Below are positions 36,690-46,000 of a DNA stretch of 64,000 nt, piece after piece. The notes below the pieces were generated by a model. That model searched no databases. It saw only the letters and a list, made by a program, of their open reading frames with translations, and was not told where the DNA came from. This DNA comes from Sandaracinaceae bacterium (GTDB taxonomy: Bacteria > Myxococcota_A > Polyangia > Polyangiales > Houyiibacteriaceae). Position numbers and translations under genes: made by a program. The stretch's first letter is position 1; each line of letters starts with the position of its first letter. The stretch covers positions 248,001-312,000 of the forward strand of contig JADJJE010000005.1 in assembly GCA_016706685.1 (NCBI GenBank), read 5' to 3'.

Positions 36690-37247
36690 CTAGGGGGGGA
36701 ACACGGCGCCGTCCGCACTAAACGGAACGGAGTGCCAAACTAACACCGCCGAGTGGGGGTGCCAAGGAAGGGACGTCTGACATGCAGTCGGATTCAGAGG
36801 GGCGGAGTGACACGGTACCTCGGACACCCCGCGGCCAGCAGGCTTGGACCCCGCGAGGGCCAGGTCGAACAGCTCGATCCGCACCACCCCGTCCGCCGGC
36901 GCCTCGAAGTGGCGAATGAAGCGCAGGTTTCCCTGGGACGTGTCCAGGGTGGCGCGAACGTCGTAGTGGCCGGGCGCGAGCTCCACGCGGTGCTCCACCA
37001 GGCGGGGCCCCTCCTCGCCGAAGCCGAAGCGGGCGCTGGCCAGGTCTTCGTCCCCGGCCTGGTAGACCAGCTCGAGGCCCCGCACCGAGGCGTGCGCGGG
37101 GCCCAGGTCATAGCGCAGCTCCACCTCGCGGGGGACGACGGGGAGGAACTGGGCCGCGATGACCAGGATGCCCACCACGGCCACCACCCGGGCGAGCCGG
37201 GTGCGGTGTTTCAGGAAGCCTTCGACCAGGCGCGCGCGGAGGCCCAT
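36690..37247 (-). CDS. Small membrane-anchored protein of unknown function
   Basis: 185 residues from the ATG at 37247. One N-terminal membrane helix (VVAVVGILVIAAQFLPVV) is followed by a beta-rich domain (VELRYDLGPAHASVRGLELVYQAG, then HYDVRATLDTSQGNLRFIRHF). I do not recognise the family. After about residue 135 the composition becomes irregular and Cys/His/Pro-rich, so the true end may be earlier or a late frameshift may be present. It ends 8 bp before spoT, on the same strand, and diverges from the MFS gene. Confidence 0.5.
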   Translation of the reverse strand: MGLRARLVEGFLKHRTRLARVVAVVGILVIAAQFLPVVPREVELRYDLGPAHASVRGLELVYQAGDEDLASARFGFGEEGPRLVEHRVELAPGHYDVRATLDTSQGNLRFIRHFEAPADGVVRIELFDLALAGSKPAGRGVSEVPCHSAPLNPTACQTSLPWHPHSAVLVWHSVPFSADGAVFPP

Positions 37248-37308
37248 GCCGGCGAGCCTAAACTTCTGCTTTCGCTCGCGCCAGCAACCATGGCTCACTG
37301 GGCGCGCC

Positions 37309-38526
37309 GTGGCTGCCTTCACCCCCTACCAGCGTCGACTCCTCATCTTCCTGAGCGTGGCCACGTTCTTCGAGGGCTACGACTTCTTCGCCATCACCCA
37401 GCTGCTCCCGCACCTGGGCGTGGAGTTCGACCTCGACCGGGCTGGCATGGGGCTGCTGCTGGGAATCACCAACATCGGCGCCATCTTGGCGTTCTTCCTG
37501 GTGCGCGCGGCCGACCGCTTCGGCCGGCGGCGGCTGCTGGCCGTCACCATCGCGGGCTACACGCTCTTCACCATCACCAGCGGGCTGGCCGTCAGCGTGT
37601 GGGACTTCGGGCTCAGTCAGCTGCTGGCCAAGGTGTTCCTGCTGGCCGAGTGGGCGCTCGCCATGGTGGTGGCCGCCGAGGAATTCCCGGCGGAGCGGCG
37701 CGGTTCCGTCATCGGCATCATCCAGGCGTTCAGTGCCCTCGGGTCCATCGTCTGCGCTGGAGTAGTGCCCCTCCTGGTGACGGCCCCCTTCGGCTGGCGG
37801 TCGGTCTATTTCGTGGGGATCGTGCCCTTGTTGGCGCTCGCCTACCTGCGGCGCGGAATGCAGGAGACCTCGCGCTTCGCGGCCACGGGCGCGGCGGACA
37901 CCAAGACCCCGCTCATGCACATCTGGCACACGCCCTACCGGGGCGCCGTCATCCGTCTGGCCAGCGTGTGGTTCTTCGCCTACATCGCCGCGCAGTGTGG
38001 CATCAGCTTCTGGAAGCTCTACGCCATGGGGGAGATCCACCTGACCGAGCAGCAGGCTGGCAACGCCATCGCGCAAGCGGCGCTGGTGGCCATGCCCATG
38101 AACTTCGCGGCGGGCTACCTGATCGACAAGATCGGCCGGCGCTGGGGCGCCACGGTGATCTTCGCCACGGGCTCGGTGGCCATCTACTTCGCGTACACGC
38201 TGAGCGACCTGCGCCTGCTGACGGTGGCGCTGATCTTCGCCGTGTTCAGCGTCAGCTCCTACCTGCCCATCTTGAACGCCTACACCACGGAGCTCTTCCC
38301 CACGGAGCTGCGTGGGTCGGCGTTCGCTTGGTGCAACAACATCCTGGGGCGCGCGTCCTACGTGTTCGCGCCCGTGCTGGTGGGCGAGGCCGCCAGCCGC
38401 GTGGGGGCCTATGGCCCGGTGGTGGTGTGGACCGCCATCTTCCCGCTCATCACCACCGCGCTGGTCTGGGCGCTGCTGCCCGAGACCAAGGGGCTGGACC
38501 TCGACGAGACCTCGGCGCTCCACTAA
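37309..38526 (+). CDS. MFS transporter (AAHS/sugar-acid type)
   Basis: 405 residues from the GTG at 37309, the first start before the conserved FTPYQRRLLIFLSVATFFEGYDFFAI; no ATG lies in frame nearby. About twelve membrane helices are seen, with the MFS signature between helices 2 and 3 (RAADRFGRRRLLAV) and a second in the C-terminal half (LIDKIGRRWGATVIF). The FxGYDxF motif of helix 1 is typical of aromatic-acid/H+ symporters and related sugar-acid carriers. ELFPTELRGSAFAWCNNILGR also fits the MFS sugar_tr branch. Substrate not predictable. Divergent from the small membrane protein gene; followed 98 bp later by a glycosyltransferase. Confidence 0.88.
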   Translation: MAAFTPYQRRLLIFLSVATFFEGYDFFAITQLLPHLGVEFDLDRAGMGLLLGITNIGAILAFFLVRAADRFGRRRLLAVTIAGYTLFTITSGLAVSVWDFGLSQLLAKVFLLAEWALAMVVAAEEFPAERRGSVIGIIQAFSALGSIVCAGVVPLLVTAPFGWRSVYFVGIVPLLALAYLRRGMQETSRFAATGAADTKTPLMHIWHTPYRGAVIRLASVWFFAYIAAQCGISFWKLYAMGEIHLTEQQAGNAIAQAALVAMPMNFAAGYLIDKIGRRWGATVIFATGSVAIYFAYTLSDLRLLTVALIFAVFSVSSYLPILNAYTTELFPTELRGSAFAWCNNILGRASYVFAPVLVGEAASRVGAYGPVVVWTAIFPLITTALVWALLPETKGLDLDETSALH

Positions 38527-38624
38527 CGGAGACGGCAGTGCGGGGGTGCAAGCGCTGGGCATGCCGACTATGCTCCGCGCGCGAATGACGCTCATGGCGG
38601 CCCCGGGGCCGCGCCCGGCCTTGC

Positions 38625-41456
38625 GTGACTGAGAGCAACCCAACTTCGAGTCCTCCCCCGTCCGAGCCCACCACCGGGTCTCAGCCCGAGCCCGTGGCGG
38701 CTGGCAGTGCCCCGTCCACGCCGCTGTCGGGCTCCCGTCCGCGCAAGCTGGGCTGGGGCGCCTTCGCGCTGGGCGTCACGGCCATGTTCCTGCTCATGTC
38801 CAACAGCGAGCGCGCCCCCCACGGCGTGCTGCTGGGCATGTTCGCCACGCTCACGGCCGCGCTCGGCCTCATGACGGGCCTCGGCTTCTTCGCGCGCTCC
38901 ACCACCAGCGTGCCCTTCGCGGCTTCGGCCCTGGGTCACCCCGAGGGCGAGCTGTGGTTCCGCCGGCCGAGCGTCATGCTCCCGGTGAGCCTGGCCGTGG
39001 TGGTGGCCTGCGCGCTGGTGTTCGGCGTGGACACCTTCCACGTGGACACGCGCGACCTGCTGGGCATCCCGCTGGACGTGGCCTACCTGACGGTGGCCAT
39101 CACGCTGGCGCTGCTGCTGCTGCTGCCCGCCGCCGTCACGCGCCCGGGCCTGGGCGTGTTCGTGGCCGTGGGCCTGGTCTACCTGCCCACGCTCGGTATG
39201 CACGCGCTGTGGGACCCGTGGGAGACGCACTACGGCGAGGTGGCCCGCGAGATCCTGGCGCGCGACGACTGGATCAGCACGTGGTGGGCCCACGAGAAGT
39301 GGTTCATGTCGAAGCCCATCCTGATCTTCTGGATGGAGGCGCTGGCCATGGGCGCGCTCGGCGTGGATTACCTGCCGGACGCCAACCCGCTGCACCCCGA
39401 GTGGGCCGTGCGCCTGCCCATCGTGATGCTCTCCATCGCGGCGCTCATGGTGGTGTACGGCACGGTGAAGCGCCTCTTCAGCGCGCGCGCCGGGGCCTTC
39501 GCGGCGCTAGCGATGGCCACCGCGCCGCACTACTTCTTCCTGGCGCACCAGGCCATCACGGACATGTCCATGGTGGGCAACATGACCATCGCCGTGTGCC
39601 TCCTGGCGCTGGCGCTGGCGGAGCCCGCCGAGCGCGAGGTCACGCGCTATCGCCTGGGCCCGCTCGAGGCGTCGTTCCAGCACATCATCATGGGGCTGCT
39701 GCTGGTCACGGTGCTGCCGCAGGCCATGTACCTCATCACGCGCAACGTCACGTGGTTCTCGCGCGGCTTCGCCTGGCACAAGGACGAGTTCTTCTACGGC
39801 TCGGCGGGCAATGACGGCATCCCCGGCAACCCGGACATCGCCGACCAGACGGCGGTCTACAACAGCCTCTTCTCGCAGCCCATCGTGGAGGGCGCGCTGT
39901 GGCTGGTGGGCCTCGCCGGCCTGGTGTTCCTGCTCAGCCGCGAGCGCCGCGCCCAGGCGCTGTGCATGTACGGCTTCTACTACTTCTGTGGCCTCGCCTT
40001 CATGGGCAAGGGCATCCCCGGCTTCGCGTTACCGGGCCTGGTCGCCCTGCTGTACCTCATCTCGTCGGCGCGCTGGGACATGCTGCTCGAGGGGCGCCTC
40101 AAGGTGCTTCCCGGCACGCTCACGCTCGCCGTCACGGGCCTGCCCTGGTACGTGGCCATGTACATGCGGCACGGGCCGGCGTTCACGCAGCAGCTGCTGA
40201 TCCACGACCACATCAACCGCCTCGCGCGCGGTGTGCACATGGACGAGACGTCGCCCGGCAGCTTCGGCTACTACGTGCTGCAGCTGGGCTTCGGGACCTT
40301 CCCGTACATCGGGCTCGTGCCGTTCGCGGTGGTGGCCTTCATGTGGTTCCGGCGGCGCGAGCGCGCGGCCGTGCTGGCCAGCGACGGGCGCGCCTATCAC
40401 CAGCGGCAGTTCCTGATGCTGCTGGCGCTGTGGTTCTTCGCGGCGTTCGTACTGTTCAGCGCCATGGCCACGCGCTTCCACCACTACATCTTCCCGGCCG
40501 TGCCGCCCGCCATGATCCTGGTGGGGCTCATGCTGGACGCCATGTGCGGCGAGGACACCCGCCCCGCGCGCGTCCGCTTTGCCACGGCGCTGCTGGCCGG
40601 AGCCGGGCCGCTGTTCTTCGTGGTGGGCTTCGCAGGCATGATGGGCGACGTGCGCGGCATCATTCCGCGGGGCCATGAGGGCACCGACTGGGTGCTGGCG
40701 CAGCATGGGCAGACGCCGTTGATGGCGGGGCTGATGGTGCTGGGCCTCGCCTGCGCGGCCGGCGCGTTCTGGCTGCTGCGGCAGCGCGACCCGGCCACGC
40801 CACCGCGCGAGCTCGGCCGCCTGGCCTGGCCGCTCACCGTGGCCTGCGTGGGCGGCGCGTGTCTGCTGGCCTTCGTGGCGCGCGACCTGAGCTGGGTCAC
40901 GCAGCAGCGCCCGCACGGCTACGAGCGCCTCATCCATCTCTACGTCTACAACTACAACCGGCCCTGGCCCACGCAGTTCGACTACCGGCCCATCCTGACC
41001 GCCTTCGGCATCGTGGGCACCGTGCTGCTGGGGGCCACCGCGCTGCCCCAGCTGCGTGCCTGGGGCGCGCGCCTGCTGGTGGGCTTCTCCGTGGTCTTCG
41101 CCGCCTGGACGGTCAACGTCTACTTCTCGGACCTGAGCGACCACTGGGGACTCAAGCCGCTCATGACGCAGTACTACGAGCTGCGCGAGGGCCCGGAAGA
41201 GCCGCTGCTCGCGTTCCAGATGAACTGGAAGGCCGAGAACTTCTACACCGGCAACCGGGTCCACACCTTCGTGGACCTCGACACCGCGCCGCTCACCCGC
41301 TGGGTGGAGCAGAACCGCGGCAAGCGCGTCTTCGTGCTGGTGGAGCGCACGCGCTTGCGGAGCTTCACCAGCATCGTGGGCAGCAACGTCCAGGTGCTGG
41401 AGCACACCAGCACGCGGGTGTGCAGCAAGTTCGTGCTGGCCGAGATGACGCTATAG
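38625..41456 (+). CDS. ArnT/PMT-like polytopic glycosyltransferase (GT83/GT39)
   Basis: 943 residues from the GTG at 38625. After a Pro/Ser-rich N-terminus there are more than a dozen membrane segments. The first large loop has the catalytic acidic signature MHALWDPWETHYGEVAREIL followed by WWAHEKWFMSKPILIFWMEAL, the layout of ArnT and related polyprenol-phosphate-sugar transferases. A C-terminal periplasmic domain (QMNWKAENFYTGNRVHTFVD) ends the protein. Such enzymes transfer sugars from undecaprenyl-phosphate carriers onto lipid A, glycans or proteins on the outer face of the inner membrane. At over 900 residues it is longer than ArnT (~550), with an extended middle. The stop codon lies directly before the homopolymer block. 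Confidence 0.82.
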   Translation: MTESNPTSSPPPSEPTTGSQPEPVAAGSAPSTPLSGSRPRKLGWGAFALGVTAMFLLMSNSERAPHGVLLGMFATLTAALGLMTGLGFFARSTTSVPFAASALGHPEGELWFRRPSVMLPVSLAVVVACALVFGVDTFHVDTRDLLGIPLDVAYLTVAITLALLLLLPAAVTRPGLGVFVAVGLVYLPTLGMHALWDPWETHYGEVAREILARDDWISTWWAHEKWFMSKPILIFWMEALAMGALGVDYLPDANPLHPEWAVRLPIVMLSIAALMVVYGTVKRLFSARAGAFAALAMATAPHYFFLAHQAITDMSMVGNMTIAVCLLALALAEPAEREVTRYRLGPLEASFQHIIMGLLLVTVLPQAMYLITRNVTWFSRGFAWHKDEFFYGSAGNDGIPGNPDIADQTAVYNSLFSQPIVEGALWLVGLAGLVFLLSRERRAQALCMYGFYYFCGLAFMGKGIPGFALPGLVALLYLISSARWDMLLEGRLKVLPGTLTLAVTGLPWYVAMYMRHGPAFTQQLLIHDHINRLARGVHMDETSPGSFGYYVLQLGFGTFPYIGLVPFAVVAFMWFRRRERAAVLASDGRAYHQRQFLMLLALWFFAAFVLFSAMATRFHHYIFPAVPPAMILVGLMLDAMCGEDTRPARVRFATALLAGAGPLFFVVGFAGMMGDVRGIIPRGHEGTDWVLAQHGQTPLMAGLMVLGLACAAGAFWLLRQRDPATPPRELGRLAWPLTVACVGGACLLAFVARDLSWVTQQRPHGYERLIHLYVYNYNRPWPTQFDYRPILTAFGIVGTVLLGATALPQLRAWGARLLVGFSVVFAAWTVNVYFSDLSDHWGLKPLMTQYYELREGPEEPLLAFQMNWKAENFYTGNRVHTFVDLDTAPLTRWVEQNRGKRVFVLVERTRLRSFTSIVGSNVQVLEHTSTRVCSKFVLAEMTL

Positions 41457-42118
<662 letters not shown>

Positions 42119-42120
42119 CA

Positions 42121-42905
42121 CGGACCGAGATGGCGCGCTGGTAGGCCATCAAGACCTTGTGCATGCTAGCCTGCGGGCGACCGCCGAGGGGGTCTAACCC
42201 GCCCAAGGCGCCGCACTCACGCCGGGTCGCACATCCGCATGACCGCGAGCGCTTCGACCGCCTGGTGGCCTGGTCCCACCCGGGGGGGGCCCACCCGCGG
42301 GGCGGCCTCTGCCGCACCCTGCACCTGGGTCGCACCAGCGCGCGTCCCGCCGCCACCCCCCCCCCCCACACACCTTGGCCGCCCCCTTTTCGCCCCCCCC
42401 TCTGGCTGAGTGGGCTCGCTTTACCGCTCGCTCTGGGGACCAGGCCCAGGTACGCGCGAACGGCACGGGCGGACGAGAAGCGGCTGGTGTCGTCCATCGT
42501 GGCGTGGAGTGTCCGGAAGGATGAGACAGCGCCGCTCCGAAGGCGAAACCCTTCTCGCCTCAGGAGGGACCGCAGCGTGACGATGGTCTGGCTCCGCATG
42601 CGGACTTGGAGCTTGCGCGTCAGCACCAGGTCGCGCAGGTGACGGCTCGCGTCCGATGTCCGATGCGCCGCCCGGTACGCGCCCAGCTGGCAGGCCTCCG
42701 CGAGGCACCGTGCATCGCGTCGGTCGGTCTTCACCTTCCGGCTTCGAGTGGCATACATCGGCGCGAATCCAGGGTCGGCGATGACCACCTCGTGGCCAAC
42801 CCGCTCGAGACATCGCGCGACCCACTCACTCTCCGTCGAGGCCTCGAGCAGCGTCTCCTTTCGCGGCTCCGCGTCGCAGCTTTCAGTGTGCCACCTGCGA
42901 GGAAC
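42121..42905 (-). pseudogene. IS110-family transposase remnant
   Basis: On the minus strand the frame reads ETLLEASTESEWVARCLERVGHEVVIADPGFAPMYATRS, then KVKTDRRDARCLAEACQLG. This is the DEDD (RuvC-like) half of an IS110 transposase. It then jumps from RLRSGAVSSF to MDDTSRFSSARAVRAYLGLVP, the second (transposase_20, serine) half, skipping about 90-100 residues usually present. The N-terminus lacks a start and the C-terminus dissolves into frame-shifted, homopolymer-rich sequence towards 42121. The element is therefore 5'-truncated, internally deleted and degraded, or badly assembled. No terminal repeats were found, as expected for IS110. Being multicopy in a genome, such an element could have caused the neighbouring assembly failure. 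Confidence 0.72.
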
Positions 42906-43048
42906 GGCGGCGCTTCATCCCATCTATGGGCCCTGTTCGGCATGGAGTTCTTCGCGAGCGGAGAGCAGGTGTGGTTCAGCGAGGTCTCGCCCCGCCCGCG
43001 CGCGAAGGCGACGGCCAGTGCCTCCGCGAACGCCTTATTACCACCCGG

Positions 43049-45781
43049 TCATTCGAAGCCGATACAGATGCCGCTCGCGGTACAGAACTCGTTCGGCGCA
43101 CAGAAGCCGCACTCCTCTGTCTGGCCGCAGCCGTCGCTCGCGTTGCCGCAGGAGCGGCTGTCGCAGGGGTCTTCGTTCGGGATGCACACATCCCCCGTGC
43201 ACTGACCGTTCGGGCCGCAGTTCTGGCCGGGGGGGCAGGTTCCGCAGGTGTCCGTCATGGCGCCGTCGGCGATGCCGCCGCAGCCGTCCGGGAACTGGCC
43301 GCAGGCGTAGCCTTGCTGTGAGCACGACTGGGGTGTGCAAGTGGCGGGCGTGCAGACCGTGCCGTTGCAGTAGTTTCCGCTAGCGCAGCCTCCGCAGTCC
43401 ACCAGACCGCCGCAGCCGTCCGAGAGATAGCCACAGGCGTCGTTCACGCCGGGGCACAGCTCCGTTGTCGTCAGCGGGGTGCAGACGGGCGGCATGGGCG
43501 GGTCTCCGTCCGAGACGCAGGCGTTCAGGTCGAAGAGCATGAACACCAGCGACAGCTCCTGCGGGCGCAGCGGCCCAATCGGGCAGACGTACGGGAAGTA
43601 GTCGTCCGCGTCGTTGAGGTTGAGCTCGTTGTTGTCGTCATCTTGCGCCACGTGGAACCCCGTGTACGCGACACGTCCGCACGCCGTGGTCTCGCTCGCG
43701 CCATAGGGCGTGTTGAACGAGAGCTGCTGCACTCTGGAAGTGGAAGGATCGCCAGCGTTGCGGTAGACCCACTCGTCCGTGCTCGCGCCTACGGTGAGAC
43801 CCGCGCGGTCACGCGGCTGATAGATGGGGAACCGCGGGGATGTGCCGGTCCATGTCAGGGCGCCGAGCGTGTCGAGCCAATCACGGAACACCAGGCTCTT
43901 GACGGGGTTGGCGCCAGCACGCTCGTTCACCCCGGCGCCGACAGGGAGCGACAGCCGCCCCGTGCCAGTGTCCGCCGAGCCACTGTGTCCCCATTCTGCG
44001 GAGTCATCGAGGGTGCCGTTGCCTTCGATCCACGTGTAGGCGAAGTGGCTCGCAAACATGCGACCGCCATTGGCCACGTACTCTCGGATGCGTGTGTCGC
44101 GCCGGCCGCTGAAGTCCACGTACTCGCCTTCGCAGTCGAAGATGACCATGTCGTAGTCATTGGCCCGCCCAACGTTGTTGTCGTCGCCCCCGTTGCCGTA
44201 GAGCTCGGTGGCGCTCACGCTGTTGGTGCCGCTCCAGGAGCACCCGCTGGCACCGGAGGCACAACCTGCATTGGGTACGTGGTTGATCGTCGCGTTGCAC
44301 GCCGTGACCTGGTTGCGCCGCACGCAGCCCGGCATGTTGTTGTTGCAGCCATAGTTGCTGGAAGACGTGCAGCTGCGGACGGTGCTCATGCCCACGTCGT
44401 AGTACCTGCCCGTGCAGGTGGTGTTCGACGTGGTGGACGTGCCGGTGCACGTGGGCATGCGCGCACCGCCGCGGTCTCCCTCGCCTCGATAGAGGTGGAC
44501 TCGGCCCGCGCCGCTCGCGATCGTGAACTGATCGTCGGCGACGCCGATGTTGCGCAGCACGCACTCCATCGCGTCCACCTCGCCCGTGCTCACGGCGATG
44601 TGCGGCAGGTGATCGCCCTGCGCCGGGTTGTGTCTCGCGTTCAGCAGGGTGTACTGGAGGTCGAGCGCGCGGCTCGCGCATGCGGTCGTCTGGCCGGCCG
44701 GCACATCGACGACGCGCCTCCACTTACCGACCTTGATGACCATCTTGAAGGCCACGCCCACCGGGATGCGCCCCTCCAACGTGAAGTTGCCGGCGTGGTC
44801 GGTGATGCCCGACGCGAGCACGCTCTGGCCGTCCGCCACGAAGCGTTCATCCGTGCAGCGCCCGCAGGCGAGCGGGTTGCCGGCCTCCGCGCCCTCGAAG
44901 ATCGCGGGCAGCGGGGTGCCTGGATCCGCCGGGATGTAGACGATGGCGTTGGGGACGGGGACTCGGTTGATGAAGCCGGTCGAAGCAGGGCGCCCCGGCG
45001 TGCGCACCGTGCCCGTCAGGCGCGTGGGCGAGGTCGTGTCGCATGTGGTCGGCACGCTGGGGCAGAGCGAGCCGTTGCACGCGATGGTGCCCTGGCGGCA
45101 AGCGAGCGGACCGCTACTGGGGTCGCCCGGCGTGGGGTTGACGCAGCCCTGGCCCGCAGGGCAGGCGCTCATGCCCTGGGGCCAGCAGTCGAGGGACATG
45201 CCGCAGCTATCGGGGATCATGCCGCAGGTGTTTCCCCCGCACGAGGTGATGGGCGTGCATGGGCCGGGGCCCACCGGAGCGCAGGTGCTGTTCGCGCCAG
45301 AACACGTCTCGTCCGCGTCGCAGGTGACGCCGCCGTTGGTCGAGTCGCACTGCAAGATGCCTCCGCACCCGTTCGTGACCGCACCGCAATGTCCAGGGCA
45401 CGCCTCGGCGGCCGTCAGCGCCTCGCACTCGCAGCGGCTCGTCGCCGGGTTACATGTCAGACCCGTGTCGCACATGCTAGCGCACTGGAGCACGCCCCCC
45501 GCGCAGTTCGGGACCTCACCGCAGTCGTTCTGCGAGCAGGCGGTCCGACAGTCCGGAGGGAGGCCGCTATCGGGGACGTTGCCGCCGCCATCGGTGTTGC
45601 CGCCGCCATCGGTGTTGCCGCCGCCATCGGTGTTGCCACCGCCGCCGTCGGGCATGCCCGTGCTGCCGTCCTCGTCGAGGCCGCCGTCACGACGGGGATC
45701 GGGGCTCCCGCACGCGAGAGAAGAGAGACTGAACGCGGCGAACACTGCGAAGACGACGAACCACGAACGCAAGATCTGCAT
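43049..45781 (-). CDS. Large Cys-rich lipoprotein with DGGG linker
   Basis: 910 residues from the ATG at 45781 (others in frame at 45790 and 45829). A lipoprotein signal (VVFAVFAAFSLSSLAC) is followed by an Asp/Gly linker with NTDGGG repeats. Cys-rich repeats follow (CGEVPNCAGGVLQC, CGAVTNGCGGILQC), then a carboxypeptidase-regulatory-like beta domain (VPNAIVYIPADPGTPLP ... GNFTLEGRIPVG). Next comes a Rossmann-like region (DYDMVIFDCEGEYVDF ... YVANGGRMFASHFAYTWI) resembling ThuA/amidotransferase-like folds, and a final set of Cys repeats (CGYLSDGCGGLVDCG). Such proteins are frequent on the myxobacterial cell surface; no function is established that I know. The regular C-G-x(4-8)-CGG-x-(V/L)-(Q/D)C pattern suggests disulfide-stabilised units. 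Confidence 0.72.
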   Translation of the reverse strand: MQILRSWFVVFAVFAAFSLSSLACGSPDPRRDGGLDEDGSTGMPDGGGGNTDGGGNTDGGGNTDGGGNVPDSGLPPDCRTACSQNDCGEVPNCAGGVLQCASMCDTGLTCNPATSRCECEALTAAEACPGHCGAVTNGCGGILQCDSTNGGVTCDADETCSGANSTCAPVGPGPCTPITSCGGNTCGMIPDSCGMSLDCWPQGMSACPAGQGCVNPTPGDPSSGPLACRQGTIACNGSLCPSVPTTCDTTSPTRLTGTVRTPGRPASTGFINRVPVPNAIVYIPADPGTPLPAIFEGAEAGNPLACGRCTDERFVADGQSVLASGITDHAGNFTLEGRIPVGVAFKMVIKVGKWRRVVDVPAGQTTACASRALDLQYTLLNARHNPAQGDHLPHIAVSTGEVDAMECVLRNIGVADDQFTIASGAGRVHLYRGEGDRGGARMPTCTGTSTTSNTTCTGRYYDVGMSTVRSCTSSSNYGCNNNMPGCVRRNQVTACNATINHVPNAGCASGASGCSWSGTNSVSATELYGNGGDDNNVGRANDYDMVIFDCEGEYVDFSGRRDTRIREYVANGGRMFASHFAYTWIEGNGTLDDSAEWGHSGSADTGTGRLSLPVGAGVNERAGANPVKSLVFRDWLDTLGALTWTGTSPRFPIYQPRDRAGLTVGASTDEWVYRNAGDPSTSRVQQLSFNTPYGASETTACGRVAYTGFHVAQDDDNNELNLNDADDYFPYVCPIGPLRPQELSLVFMLFDLNACVSDGDPPMPPVCTPLTTTELCPGVNDACGYLSDGCGGLVDCGGCASGNYCNGTVCTPATCTPQSCSQQGYACGQFPDGCGGIADGAMTDTCGTCPPGQNCGPNGQCTGDVCIPNEDPCDSRSCGNASDGCGQTEECGFCAPNEFCTASGICIGFE
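45581..45634. repeat. Three perfect tandem copies of an 18-bp unit
   Basis: Unit GCCGCCGCCATCGGTGTT repeated three times without mismatch, encoding (NTDGGG)n of the lipoprotein linker on the minus strand, with a diverged partial copy on either side. Likely to vary in copy number by slippage. Confidence 0.9.
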
Positions 45782-46000
45782 GGTAGACATCCAATGGGGG
45801 ACGGGAGGTGGCAGCGGTGACATTCTCAACCGGCTATCAACCTATCACGCCTCGAACAGCACCACCAGACTGCGTTTTCCCCATCGAGCCCATAGTCCGC
45901 ATGAACCTGGCGTGTGTACAAACAGTTTACATGTAGCGATTGTTCTCGAATCCGAGGACGCCGTTGATCCGGGCCTCGACCTCGTCCCACGGAACGAGCT

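Noticed and set aside
45581..45634. CRISPR-like or regulatory tandem repeat
   Set aside because: The three 18-bp copies have no spacers and are in frame within a lipoprotein linker (NTDGGG). No CRISPR array is present anywhere in the window.
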